A stretch of DNA of 64,000 bases from an uncultured Prevotellaceae bacterium (GTDB taxonomy: Bacteria; Bacteroidota; Bacteroidia; Bacteroidales; Bacteroidaceae). Under the pieces are notes generated by a model. The model was not told the origin of the DNA, did no database searches, and worked only from the letters and a program-made list of their open reading frames with translations. Made by a program: the position numbers and the translations under genes. The DNA lies in the NCBI GenBank assembly GCA_902790625.1, contig CADASP010000005.1:186001-250000 (forward strand). Reading direction: 5' to 3'. This document shows positions 35,501 through 44,000 of this stretch, in pieces. Position 1 is the first letter of the stretch; every line of letters starts with the position of its first letter.

Positions 35501-36409
35501 TCGCACCTTCATGCTGAAACGGTATCTGTCGCCCGCAAACCACACATGATTGGGGGTGTAGACGAAGAACTGCGTGTCCCATTGGTTCTCGGGGTTGCTG
35601 ATGGAGCGCACCTTGATGCCGCGCGAACCATTGTAGCCTGCGCCATCGACGATGTAGGTGAACGAATCCCCATCGCCATGCTTGCTCACCAGACAGTCGG
35701 TGTCGTCGCCCTCGCAGTCGCCGTTGCTCACCCAGTTGGTCCAGGGCGAATCGTCGCCATCGCCTTGTTGTGCATTGCTCTGGGCAGTGGGTATCGTTCC
35801 GTCGGTGGTGTAGAAGAGCGTGGTGCCTTCGGGGATGTCGACATGAAACGAAAGCGGGCCACTGATGAGCTGACTGCCCTGGCTCACCACGGGTGCGTCG
35901 ACGCGGGTGTCGGCCATCGTCGCCGTGGCATTCGTGGCACCGGGGGTGGCATCGGCTGTCCATCCCCATTGCTCGCCACCGTCGGCAGTGCGTGCCCAAG
36001 CGGTGCGGCTGAAGGCTTCGGGATAGTCAACGCTGGTGACGAGCTGGCCGCCAGCGTCGCTCAGGCAGATGGTGCCACCGTCGCAGTCGAGCTTGAAGGG
36101 GGCTTGGTTGCTCTTGATGTCGTTAGACCCCAGCCACACCACCAGGAACCCCTTGGCAGGAACCGTTCCGATGTTTGTTGGCATCTTCCAGCGCGTCAGG
36201 TTGCCAGCATCGTCGCTCAGGTACATCCCCGAGAGGTTCACCGCCGTGGCATTGGGGTTATAGATTTCTATCCAACTGTCGAAATTGGTGGCCGGACTCA
36301 TCACCACGCCAGCATTCGAGGCCATCAGTTCGTTGATGACGAGGTCGTCGGCAGCATGGGCCATTGTCAGCATCCAGGCCGTCAGCAGCAGAAGGAGACT
36401 ACGTTTCAT
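32558..36409 (-). CDS. Very large secreted lamin-tail/CotH-kinase protein
   Basis: A 1283-residue secreted protein. After a signal peptide (LLLLTAWMLTMAHA) there is a lamin-tail domain (about 22-150, LVINELMASNAGVV). A chitobiase-like segment (TTLFYTTDGTIPTA) and a carbohydrate-binding-like beta-sandwich (about 225-385) follow. The CotH-kinase region (about 430-800) has LREPNNDKFVYANFG and the metal-binding FILFDLDQPFNAWG near 697. A jelly-roll-like domain (about 900-1050), a second lamin-tail domain (about 1080-1210) and a short C-terminal tail, FNLKGQSVQGRLAPGIYIRN, complete it. The tail resembles Prevotella type IX sorting tails. CotH phosphorylates secreted proteins in Bacillus; substrate here unknown. 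The ORF extends 54 bases upstream into a heptamer array, but the true ATG is 36409. Confidence 0.87.
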   Translation of the reverse strand: MKRSLLLLLTAWMLTMAHAADDLVINELMASNAGVVMSPATNFDSWIEIYNPNATAVNLSGMYLSDDAGNLTRWKMPTNIGTVPAKGFLVVWLGSNDIKSNQAPFKLDCDGGTICLSDAGGQLVTSVDYPEAFSRTAWARTADGGEQWGWTADATPGATNATATMADTRVDAPVVSQGSQLISGPLSFHVDIPEGTTLFYTTDGTIPTAQSNAQQGDGDDSPWTNWVSNGDCEGDDTDCLVSKHGDGDSFTYIVDGAGYNGSRGIKVRSISNPENQWDTQFFVYTPNHVWFAGDRYRFSMKVRADKADHISAEAQGEPGSYIHWEMLGGGGFDVSTQWREWSYEGVITEEQAGGGTMQSIAFHLNIGAEANVFYFDDIVWESYDDVGDGVGSSKRSRDGQFVVAETTNYVFRLFKRGCLPSVPVTRSFIKTNVNFTIPIVSIVGDERYFTDSKWGIDVKGTNGKPGNGRDDAVNWNMDWDRPVNFSYISPTEGMLFNQDVNISVSGGWSRMTSPRSMKLKSAKVFDGQNHLDYVFFPQKPFIRSKTVLVRNGGNDSQSRFMDPGLTTVVQRSGIDLDVQSMVQVAEFINGRFKGVLNLREPNNDKFVYANFGYDDEEIDMFENNTFKNGTAEAYNHLVELSGRINEEGVYDQVMALLDVDEFTNYMAAELFLGNDDWPNNNVKAYRSRNDGRFRFILFDLDQPFNAWGHTISSLDSFSSEKIVRLFKNLLQHDGYRKKFIDTICIMAGSVFEKERATAIINELADAMRPMQQIENRTPDNTANSIKSKLQTRLDQVMNQLQQYRPMQLSGVQRHSVRVAADVAGAGIYVNGIEVPYASFSGKLFAPVELEAKAPAGYTFAGWQKSDGALVQVFGMNSTWKYYDNGEADANWKSENFNDASWRSGMAPLGYKMSGVKTTIGYGSDAQRKNPTTYFRKSFSLSKAPAATDNFQLSYQLDDGCVVWVNGQEAGRVNMPQGAVAYTTFSSTYAGDTPLTGTLDLNPLLFKAGNNVIAVEVHNTSYTSGDLFWDARLQTSVGADTSENIITEAVVEVTDPVVTLTALFTPMTASERAAEGLHPVCINEVSADNSIYVNEFFKRNDWVELFNTTNQPIDVDGMYLSDDPDKPKKYQISKQIASSTTAQVNTVIPPHGYLVIWCDKLEPLSQLHASFKLDADGGNVLLTAADESWSDHLTYTAMKSTATVGRYPDGTNHVVAMNVPTIARANIASSYDVEVSQPEQSGITDSTIMAQQPSGQTFNLKGQSVQGRLAPGIYIRNGRKVVVK

Positions 36410-36413
36410 ATTG

Positions 36414-36455
36414 GGTGAGAGGTGAGGGGTGAGTGGTGAGGGGTGAGTGGTGAGT
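36414..36455. repeat. Six-unit heptamer array upstream of the CotH gene
   Basis: Six GGTGAGA/GGTGAGG/GGTGAGT units fill nearly the whole 54-base gap between the CotH ATG and the stop of the barrel gene upstream in the operon. Read on the minus strand it would extend the CotH frame with PPLTTHPSPLTPHLSP. Confidence 0.88.
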
Positions 36456-36463
36456 GGCGGCAC

Positions 36464-37258
36464 TTAGAACAGATAGCTCACGCCAATGTAGGGATGCCAC
36501 CCGTATCGCTGGAAGGTGGTGAGCACGCCACTGCTGAGCTGATAGTGCTGATAGCGTCCCGACAAGCCTACATCGACGACGACCTTTGTATTCTTCTCGT
36601 CATTGTAGCCATCGACAGCGGTGAACTCACTTATTTTACTGGTGCGCTCGGTGAAGAACATCGCGCCTACCCCGGCGTTCACAAAGAGGGGCTTCCACAC
36701 GTTCAGCATGCCGCCCACGATGATGTCGCGCACGTTGCGGCGCGAGGCTATCTCAAAATCATCATCGCCATCGTTCAGGGCGATGATGTGGCTCTTCACA
36801 TAGGCACCCATGCGACTGTCGGTGATGCCCCCCACCAAGCCTATCGACCGTGTGGTGACGCCTCCACGCTGGCTGGCATACACGCCGTTGGTGCCGCCTT
36901 CGGAGAAGAAGAACCCCATGTCGAGACCGACAAACGGATGCCAGTCATCGGGCTGCCATCCAGCCAGCGCCTTGTCGGTCAGCCGTATGTGCATGTTCTC
37001 CTCGGCTTTCAGCATGGCCACCGAGTATCCCCTGCTGCTCACTCGCACTTTCTTAGGCAGTGTCATCACGGGAATCTTGAAGTGTCCGTCCTCGTCGGTC
37101 ACAGCCCGCTTGCGACTGAAGGGCACTGAGACCTTCGCTCCCGCCACGGGCTTGTTGTTCTGGTCGACCACCGAGCCCGCCACGGAGCGGAACTGTGCCG
37201 ATGCCACGACCGCCAGTCCCAGCCACAGCACAAGCGTCAATATTATCCGGGATTTCAT
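36464..37258 (-). CDS. Small outer-membrane barrel protein with carboxypeptidase-like domain
   Basis: A 264-residue exported protein: signal peptide ending VASAQ, a carboxypeptidase-regulatory-like domain (about 24-90, SVAGSVVDQNNKPVAGAKV), and a C-terminal region of amphipathic strands (about 100-264) ending in WHPYIGVSYLF. The terminal Phe and alternating pattern suggest an eight- to ten-strand outer-membrane barrel. No enzymatic motif is visible. It lies 12 bases after the coiled-coil lipoprotein gene and 54 bases before the CotH gene, so all three are probably one operon for a cell-surface assembly. Individual function unknown. Confidence 0.75.
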   Translation of the reverse strand: MKSRIILTLVLWLGLAVVASAQFRSVAGSVVDQNNKPVAGAKVSVPFSRKRAVTDEDGHFKIPVMTLPKKVRVSSRGYSVAMLKAEENMHIRLTDKALAGWQPDDWHPFVGLDMGFFFSEGGTNGVYASQRGGVTTRSIGLVGGITDSRMGAYVKSHIIALNDGDDDFEIASRRNVRDIIVGGMLNVWKPLFVNAGVGAMFFTERTSKISEFTAVDGYNDEKNTKVVVDVGLSGRYQHYQLSSGVLTTFQRYGWHPYIGVSYLF

Positions 37259-37270
37259 AGACGTTCGGGC

Positions 37271-39265
37271 TTAGAGTGTTTCGTCGTCGCTGAAGATGAC
37301 TACAAGATCCTGCGAGACGATGGTGCCATCGTAGTTCCACAGATAATAGCGCAGGGTGAAGTAATTGTTCATCAGAGAGTCGGGGCAAGTCATTCTCACG
37401 CGGTCGTCACTGCCGTCGTCTTGGGTTCGCAGCACCATCTGGAAATCTCTGTTCTGCTCGTTGATAACCGTGCGAAGCGAGTCGGTGATGTCCCTCTTGT
37501 CGATGTCGCGCACCTGCACGCACTCAATATACTTGCGATAGACGCGCTCGCCACCCGACTGCAGTAGCAGCCGTCCGAGCAGGGTGCTGTCGTTGAGGCT
37601 CTGCTTGCTGCCGAAACGGATGCCAGCGCTGGTCTGCAGCGATTCGTAGTTGCTGCCCTCGGCCAGCATACTGGCTGTCGTGGCTGCTTCGGCCAGCCTC
37701 GGCCCTTCCCATGTGGCGGCATACTGCGAGTAAACACTCTTATCGCCCCCCCAGCAAGCGACCTTCAGGGCCAGCAGCATGTCGGTCTCATCAGCATCGT
37801 TGAAAGGATTTTTCGAAGTGTGGGCAATGCTCCGCACAGGAATCTTCCACAGCCCATTAGGTGAGCTGGCACGTGTCAGCCGCAGGTCAGTGGCTGGTGT
37901 GGCCTCCTCGGGCACGGGGGTGAAATAGTAGCTTTCCCCAGCCAGACTGTTCTCAAGGGCCATCCTGAGGTTGGTTGCATCGATGTCGCTCGGATTCACT
38001 GTCGCGTAGATGAAGCCAGCCTTCTCCTGTATGTTATAGGAACCACCCGCCAAGTAGTCGGCATTGAAGGCTCCCGCATAGGGGAACGCAATGTTGCCCG
38101 AACCATCGACGCGGGCATAGACATAGTCGTATTTCTGCCCCTGGTAGACAACACTGGTGACAAGCGTGTCCATCCAACTATACAAATCCTTGAATAAAGC
38201 ATACATTTCGTTCCTCAAATTTTCAACAAACGCACGGAGTTCCTCAATCCTTCCTAAATTCATGTGATAATAATCCAGCATTTCGGTCTTTAACTGACCC
38301 ATTTCAACATATATACCTTCGAGGTCTCTGCGCATTTCAACAATGCGCATGAGATTTTTTTCCACCTCAGTGCATAAGCTGTCGTTACTGATTTCCAATT
38401 GGCCCAACCGCTGCGATAGCGCCTCCGTCGTGCCTTCAAGACTTGTCAGACGGACACTATCTGCTTTTAATTCGGCTTCGAGTATGGCAGTTTGAGCTAT
38501 CGCATCTTTCAGGCGTTCGTCAATGCTGGTAATGCTGTCGGTCAACACCTGAAAGGCATCATATAAATCTACTAACTTGCAGTATTCACTGAGATTACTA
38601 AATAGTGCCCAAATCTCACTTTCGACTTTAGCGAATTGGTCGTTCGTTTCACTCCTAATTGAACTGAGAAGCTTATCCACCTCAGCCTTCGTATAGTAAT
38701 CATCCAGCATCGACTCTACTTGCCTCATATAAGCCTCGGCTGCCATGATGCGCATGCTGAGGTCCTTGTCGGCCTCTTCCAGCTTGGCCAAAAAAGCCTC
38801 GATGTTATTCATGCGCGCACCGAGGTCCGCGTCGGCCTCTTCCAGCTTGCTGATGTCGGCGAGTATACCACTCAGGTCCTGATACTCGCCCGTGCCCGAG
38901 AGCTGGGAAATGGCTTCGGCAATCAGGGCCTTTGCGGCTTCGATGGCCGACAACCGCGCCTGCTCGGCCTGATAGTCGGCATAGTCCTTGGTGGCAAAGT
39001 CCTGGAGCATAGCCTGCAGTCTGTTGTAGGCCTCCTCCTGCTCCTTCTGCAAGTTGTTGAGCATAGAGTTGAGGTGTGCGATGGCCAGCTCGTTTGCCAG
39101 AACCTTCTCCGTAAAGCTCTTCGAAAGTTCATTCCAGCGTGCTTCCACGCGGGCATCCACTTGGTCGGGTTTCACAAAATCAGCATCTGAACACGATGCC
39201 GCCATGCCGAGCACCACTGCCAACAGGCAGCTGCCGAGCGTCACAGAAAGAAATCTCCTAAGCAT
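37271..39265 (-). CDS. Long coiled-coil lipoprotein
   Basis: A 664-residue lipoprotein with lipobox Cys25 (VVLGMAASC). Residues about 35-370 are almost continuous coiled coil with repeated LEEADADLGARMNNIEAFLAK / LEEADKDLSMRI units, which indicate internal duplication. The C-terminal part (about 375-664) is beta-rich (YVYARVDGSGNIAFPYAG) and may be a globular head. The gene's own base composition changes: from about 38160 to 38720 it is clearly more AT-rich than both flanks, so this coiled-coil section may have a different origin. It is the first gene of the operon with the barrel and CotH genes and has a well-matched promoter. No known family was recognised with certainty. Confidence 0.75.
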   Translation of the reverse strand: MLRRFLSVTLGSCLLAVVLGMAASCSDADFVKPDQVDARVEARWNELSKSFTEKVLANELAIAHLNSMLNNLQKEQEEAYNRLQAMLQDFATKDYADYQAEQARLSAIEAAKALIAEAISQLSGTGEYQDLSGILADISKLEEADADLGARMNNIEAFLAKLEEADKDLSMRIMAAEAYMRQVESMLDDYYTKAEVDKLLSSIRSETNDQFAKVESEIWALFSNLSEYCKLVDLYDAFQVLTDSITSIDERLKDAIAQTAILEAELKADSVRLTSLEGTTEALSQRLGQLEISNDSLCTEVEKNLMRIVEMRRDLEGIYVEMGQLKTEMLDYYHMNLGRIEELRAFVENLRNEMYALFKDLYSWMDTLVTSVVYQGQKYDYVYARVDGSGNIAFPYAGAFNADYLAGGSYNIQEKAGFIYATVNPSDIDATNLRMALENSLAGESYYFTPVPEEATPATDLRLTRASSPNGLWKIPVRSIAHTSKNPFNDADETDMLLALKVACWGGDKSVYSQYAATWEGPRLAEAATTASMLAEGSNYESLQTSAGIRFGSKQSLNDSTLLGRLLLQSGGERVYRKYIECVQVRDIDKRDITDSLRTVINEQNRDFQMVLRTQDDGSDDRVRMTCPDSLMNNYFTLRYYLWNYDGTIVSQDLVVIFSDDETL

Positions 39266-39295
39266 ATTATAATAAGGTAATTTAGTTCAAGTGTG

Positions 39296-39326
39296 CAAAG
39301 GTAGTCAAAAATCACGACACGACAAA
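39296..39326 (-). promoter_or_regulatory. Promoter of the lipoprotein/barrel/CotH operon
   Basis: On the minus strand TTTG (39326-39323) and TACCTTTG (39303-39296) are 19 bases apart; leader of about 25 bases. Confidence 0.75.
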
Positions 39327-39407
39327 GAAATGTCCCCCTTTTTTGTCCATCCCATACGAAATAGCGACATTCATTTCTGAGTCCACTTGAAAAAGTCCAC
39401 AATATGA

Positions 39408-39618
39408 ATGAGTCCACTCGGAAACCCTTCTCGACTAAAGAACAACCCAAAAACAATGCGCAGCCGCTCCCCTCCCCTCAAGGGGAGGGGTAGGGGTGGG
39501 GTCTCTAACATCCTGCGAGTGAATAATATACAGACCCCACCCCTGGCCCCTCCCCTTGAGGGGAGGGGAGCGGCTGCGCCGACTTTCGCGACAATAATGA
39601 TTTTCGGAGTGGACTCAT
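39408..39618. repeat. Nested fold-back element
   Basis: Outer 12-base perfect arms ATGAGTCCACTC (39408-39419) and GAGTGGACTCAT (39607-39618) enclose nearly perfect inner arms of about 47 bases (39458-39504 and 39532-39579) starting GCGCAGCCGCTCCCC. The arms are separated by a 27-base loop. Each inner arm itself contains a GGGGAGGGG palindrome. Confidence 0.88.
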
Positions 39619-39794
39619 GAATGAACGAATGAATCCGACTGAACGCACCCCGCTCAGATGGATTTTGAAAAACAGGGGAAAACAAGGAAACGGGGGGGTA
39701 TCTGTTTTTGTTTGTGGTTATCCGCATGTGCCCGATAGGCGGCCTGCGCTCGGCTCTGCCGCTTGCTACCGAAGGGACGCAAGAAAGGCCAACA

Positions 39795-39939
39795 AGCACA
39801 TAGCCCAGGGCGTCGCCATGGGTAAAGGTATGCTACGCGAAAGAAGGGGCAAAAGCACTTCTCCTGTTGCAGCTATCGCCCCTTCAGGGCCATAGTTGCA
39901 CACACAAACCACCCAGGGCGATGCCCTCGGCTATGTGCT
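39795..39939. repeat. Second fold-back element
   Basis: Arms AGCACATAGCCCAGGGCG (39795-) and its near reverse complement ending GGCTATGTGCT (-39939) are about 23 bases long with a few mismatches, around a 99-base middle that contains another short inverted repeat (GGGGC/GCCCC). Confidence 0.75.
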
Positions 39940-40319
39940 CATTGACCCTTCGGGGCGTTATCACCTGATTGGGGATAATCATTTTTGCTTTTAACTGTTT
40001 TGCAAACAAGAATTACATCCCCCGCTCAGTCGGATTTCGCTCGGGGCAGGGCCAGCGTGGCAAACAGAATTGTTGCGAAATAGAAAACTCGACAGATAGA
40101 AATTGGAAAGATTGTAAAAATCTTTCAAAGCAAAATTTGTTCACAGTTTCAAGGCAATCTGGAGAGAAAAATGCCCGTTTAGCAGCATGGCCCAACACTC
40201 GCCGGATGGAAAAGCGAGGGGGAAAAGCCAGATTTTTGCACACGCACCATGGTTTTGTGCACGTTTTTAGCCCCTATTTAGTGCCCTTTCGCGATTTTGT
40301 AAGCACGCCGAAAAATAAA

Positions 40320-40362
40320 ACGGCAACGCCATTTTTTTTTTCGGCGTTGACTTTTTAATGCC
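40320..40362. repeat. GCGTTGAC-type repeat (copy 4)
   Basis: GGCAACGCCA, a T-run and GGCGTTGACTTTTTAA are followed by GCGATGCC, a reduced, inverted-paired version of the 21-base repeat. Confidence 0.65.
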
Positions 40363-41041
40363 AGCGATGCCCATTTTTCGCCAAATCCAGTCCAATCGGT
40401 TGAATGGCAATCATTTAGCAAAACCTCTCAAAATTCGAAAATTTTCGACCAAAAGTTTTCTCGCGCAGAATTTTTGAATTCTGGAGGGGTAAAATGGCCA
40501 TTTTGTCAATATCTTTCACGAAAACTCGTCCTGGCAGGTCACTTCCGCTTTTGAACATAGGGGTGCCTTATTTAACGCCCACTTGAATCAAACTTGCTAA
40601 TAGTTGCAGCCCCCTCCCCCAGCCCCGGCTACGCCCCACCGTCGCTTCGCTCCCCAATTGCTTCCTCCTCGCAATTGCCTTGCAGAGACAGGGGGAAAAG
40701 GCGACGGGTAGGCAAACAAAGGTCGGGAATGCGGCAATCATAATTTAATGTATTAGCATTTATGTCTGCAAAGATACAAATAATTATTCAAACTCCGATA
40801 AGATGCAGTATTGTTTTTGTTGAATTCCGATAAAATGCATAACCTACTATCCGCAGGTGGCACCGACAACGACGGCTACCAGAGAGGAGACGGCTTCACC
40901 GTCTTTTCAACCGTGCGAATTATCGTGGGGCGTATGCTTCTGCAAGCAAACAGCCACAGAGCGTCATGGAATGGTGCCACCAAAATCTTCCGACAACTGA
41001 AAAAAAACGAATGGAAACGCTGTTATCTGCCCAAAAAAGTG

Positions 41042-41049
41042 TAACTTTG
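41042..41049 (+). promoter_or_regulatory. -7 element of the beta-galactosidase gene
   Basis: TAACTTTG lies 20 bases before the ATG; no clear -33 TTTG. Confidence 0.55.
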
Positions 41050-41069
41050 CGCCATCAATTCGCTAAAAC

Positions 41070-44000
41070 ATGAAAAGACTGACCATCTGCATGGCCGCCC
41101 TGATGGTGATGGGCATGGCCTCGGCCCAAACGGGCAACGAGTGGGACAACCCCCAAGTGACACACGTGAACCGCGAGACGGCACACACCGTCGGCATCCC
41201 GATGGGGTCGGAAGCCGATGCCGCCGCCGACATGTCGGCCTCGCCGTGGTATCTTTCGCTCGACGGCAAGTGGAAGTTCCTGTGGGTGAAGCAGCCCTCG
41301 CTGGCCAAGAGCGAATATTGCGCCGCCGACTACAACGACGCCGCGTGGACCGACATCGACGTGCCGTCGAGCTGGCAGGTGTGGGGCGTGCGCAACAAGA
41401 AGTCGTGGGACAAGCCCCTCTACTGCAACGTGGCCTACCCCTTCTCGTTCAGCGAGACCACCTTCAGCGTCATGGCCGACCGCCCCGGCTGGTTCACCTA
41501 CAACAGCTCGATGCCCAACCCCGTTGGCACCTACCGCCGCTCGTTCGTGCTGCCACCCAGCTGGGCGGGGCGCGACGTCTACGTGCGCTTCAACGGCGTG
41601 GGGCACGGCTACTACCTATGGGTGAACGGGCAGCGCGTGGGCTATAGCGAGGACTCCTATGTGCCATCCGAGTTCAACATCACGCCCTATCTCGTAGAGG
41701 GCGAGAACAAGCTGGCCCTGCAGGTCTATCGCTTCACCAGCGGCTCGTTTCTGGAGTGCCAGGACTACTGGCGACTGACGGGCATACAGCGCCACTGCTT
41801 CCTCTGGGCGGCTCCGAAGACGCAGATTCGCGACTTCTTCTTCACCACCAACCTCAACAGCAACTTCACCAGCGCCACGGCCAAGGTCGACGTCACCCTG
41901 AGCGGCGCCGAGATCCTGGGCGGCGGCACACTCGAAGCCCTACTGATGGAGGATGGCACGCTCGTGGCCTCGCAAACCTCACCGCTCACCACTCACCTCT
42001 CACCTCTCACCATCCAGCTCAACGTCGACGCCCCGAAGCTGTGGAGCGCTGAGACCCCCAACCTCTACGACCTGGTGCTCGCGCTGAAGGATGCCGACGG
42101 CAACGCCATCGACATCCGTGGCGCCAAGGTGGGCTTCAAGAGAGTGGCCATCCGCAACGATGGTGCCCTGACCATCAACGGCAAGCGCATGGTGTTTCAC
42201 GGCGTGAACCGCCACGACTTCAGTCCCGTGAACGGCCGCGCCATCACCGCCCAGGAGATGGAGCAGGACATACGCACCATGAAGCGCCTGAACATCAACG
42301 CCGTGCGCACCAGCCACTATCCCAACGACCCCGTGTTCTACGACCTCTGCGACCGCTATGGCCTCTACGTGCTGGCCGAGGCCGACGTGGAGTGCCACGC
42401 CTACCAGAAGCTGTCGTCGCTGCAACTGTTCCGCCCGGCCATGGTGGAGCGCTCCGAGAACCAGGTGCTGTGGCTGCGCAACCACCCCTGCATCTTCATG
42501 TGGAGCTTTGGCAACGAGAGCGGAGGCGGCGAGAACTTCAAGTATGTAGGACAGGCCATCAAGAAGCTCGACACCACACGCCCCACCCACTACGAGGGCA
42601 ACAGCGACTATGCCGACGTGAGCTCGACCATGTACGCTAACTATGACAACATCAACTGGATTGGCTCATCGCGACAAGGGAAGAGTGGGCAGAAACCACA
42701 CATACAATGCGAGAACAGCCACTCCATGGGCAACGCCATGGGCAACCAGCGCGAGATGTTCGACCTATACGAGAAATACCCCTGCCTGACGGGAGAGTTC
42801 ATCTGGGACTTCAAGGACCAGGGACTGGTAGACATTGCACACTCAACGCTGAACGTGGAAGACTGGGCCAACGCCGTGGCCGCAGGAAACGTTCAACCCT
42901 CGATGTTCAACTTTCAATACTCCTACGGCGGCGACTTCGGCGACAACCCCAACGACGGCAACTTCTGCATCAACGGACTGGTGCGCCCCGACTGGAGCCT
43001 CACGGCAAAGTCGTACAACACGAAGAAGGTCTACCAGCCCTTGGAGTTCAAGAACCTCAGCCACAGCTCCACTTCCGGGGGCGACCGCTACACCGTGCGC
43101 TTGAAGAACAAGATGGCGTTCCTGCCTTCGAGCACCTACGACGTGAGCTGCTCGCTCATGGACGAGGCGGGCAACATCGTGGCCACCGCCCCCATCACCA
43201 CCGACGTGGCTGCGGGCGACAGCACCACCATCACCCTCGACCTGCCCGACCTCAATGCCCAAATAGCCAAGCAGCAGGAGGCCTTCGTCTACTTCTGCGC
43301 CAAGCAGCGCCAAGCCACCCTTTGGGCCGATGCCGGCTATGTGGTGGCCGAAGAGAAGCTCCGCGTGAAAGAGGCCGAGAAGCCGATGTATGTTCCCGCC
43401 GCTGCCGATGCCCTGAGCGTCGACGATGGTCAGGCCGTCATCACCGTCACCGGCCAGCGCTTCCAAGCCACCTTCAGCAAGACCCAAGGCACGCTCACCA
43501 GCTACACCCTCGACGGCACCGCCCTCATCAGCAAGCCCCTCCTGCTCAACGCCTTCCGTCTGCCCACCGACAACGACGGTCGCCAGAGCAGCAGCTGGGA
43601 CAACATGGGCCTGCGCAAGATGACCGTGAAGGCCACCGGCAGCAGCATCGACGAGGGCGACGGCTACTGCGCCATCACCCTCAGCAGCACCCACACCGGC
43701 AAGAACGGCACCGCCTTCAACGTCGGCCTGCACTTCATCGTCTGCGCCGACGGCACCATCATGGTCAACTCGCTCATCCGTCCCGCCCTCAGCGGAGCCA
43801 TCCTGCCCAAGCTGGGCTTCCGCTTAGAGATGCCCGCAGACATGGAGCAGCTGGCATGGTTTGGCCGAGGCCCGTGGGACAGCTATCGCGACCGCAAGGA
43901 AGCCTGTCTGCCAGCCATCTACCACAGCACCGTAGCTGACCAGCGCGAGGACTACATCCTGCCGCAGGAGCACGGCACGAAGCAGGAGGTGCGCTGGATG

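Larger units (their letters stand above)
39266..41069. other. 1.8-kb gene-free stretch with fold-back elements
   Basis: No convincing gene is present. It holds the operon promoter (39296-39326), two fold-back elements (39408-39618 and 39795-39939), a 21-base-core repeat copy (about 40325-40360) and a GC-rich element (40607-40690). It also has a degenerate repeat shared with the 54-kb gap (40845-40905) and the -7 element of the beta-galactosidase gene. Short frames of up to about 130 codons run across the repeats without coding character. Confidence 0.75.

Noticed and set aside
36410..36463. 18-residue N-terminal extension of the CotH protein
   Set aside because: It is the heptamer array in translation (PLTTHPSPLTPHLSP) and would mask a good signal peptide starting at 36409.
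39617..40358. Small open frames (92 and 129 codons) in the 1.8-kb gap
   Set aside because: They run across fold-back and dispersed repeats, change character abruptly and have no recognisable domain or start signal.
39266..41069. An insertion sequence in the large gap
   Set aside because: Inverted arms are present but there is no transposase frame and no visible target-site duplication.
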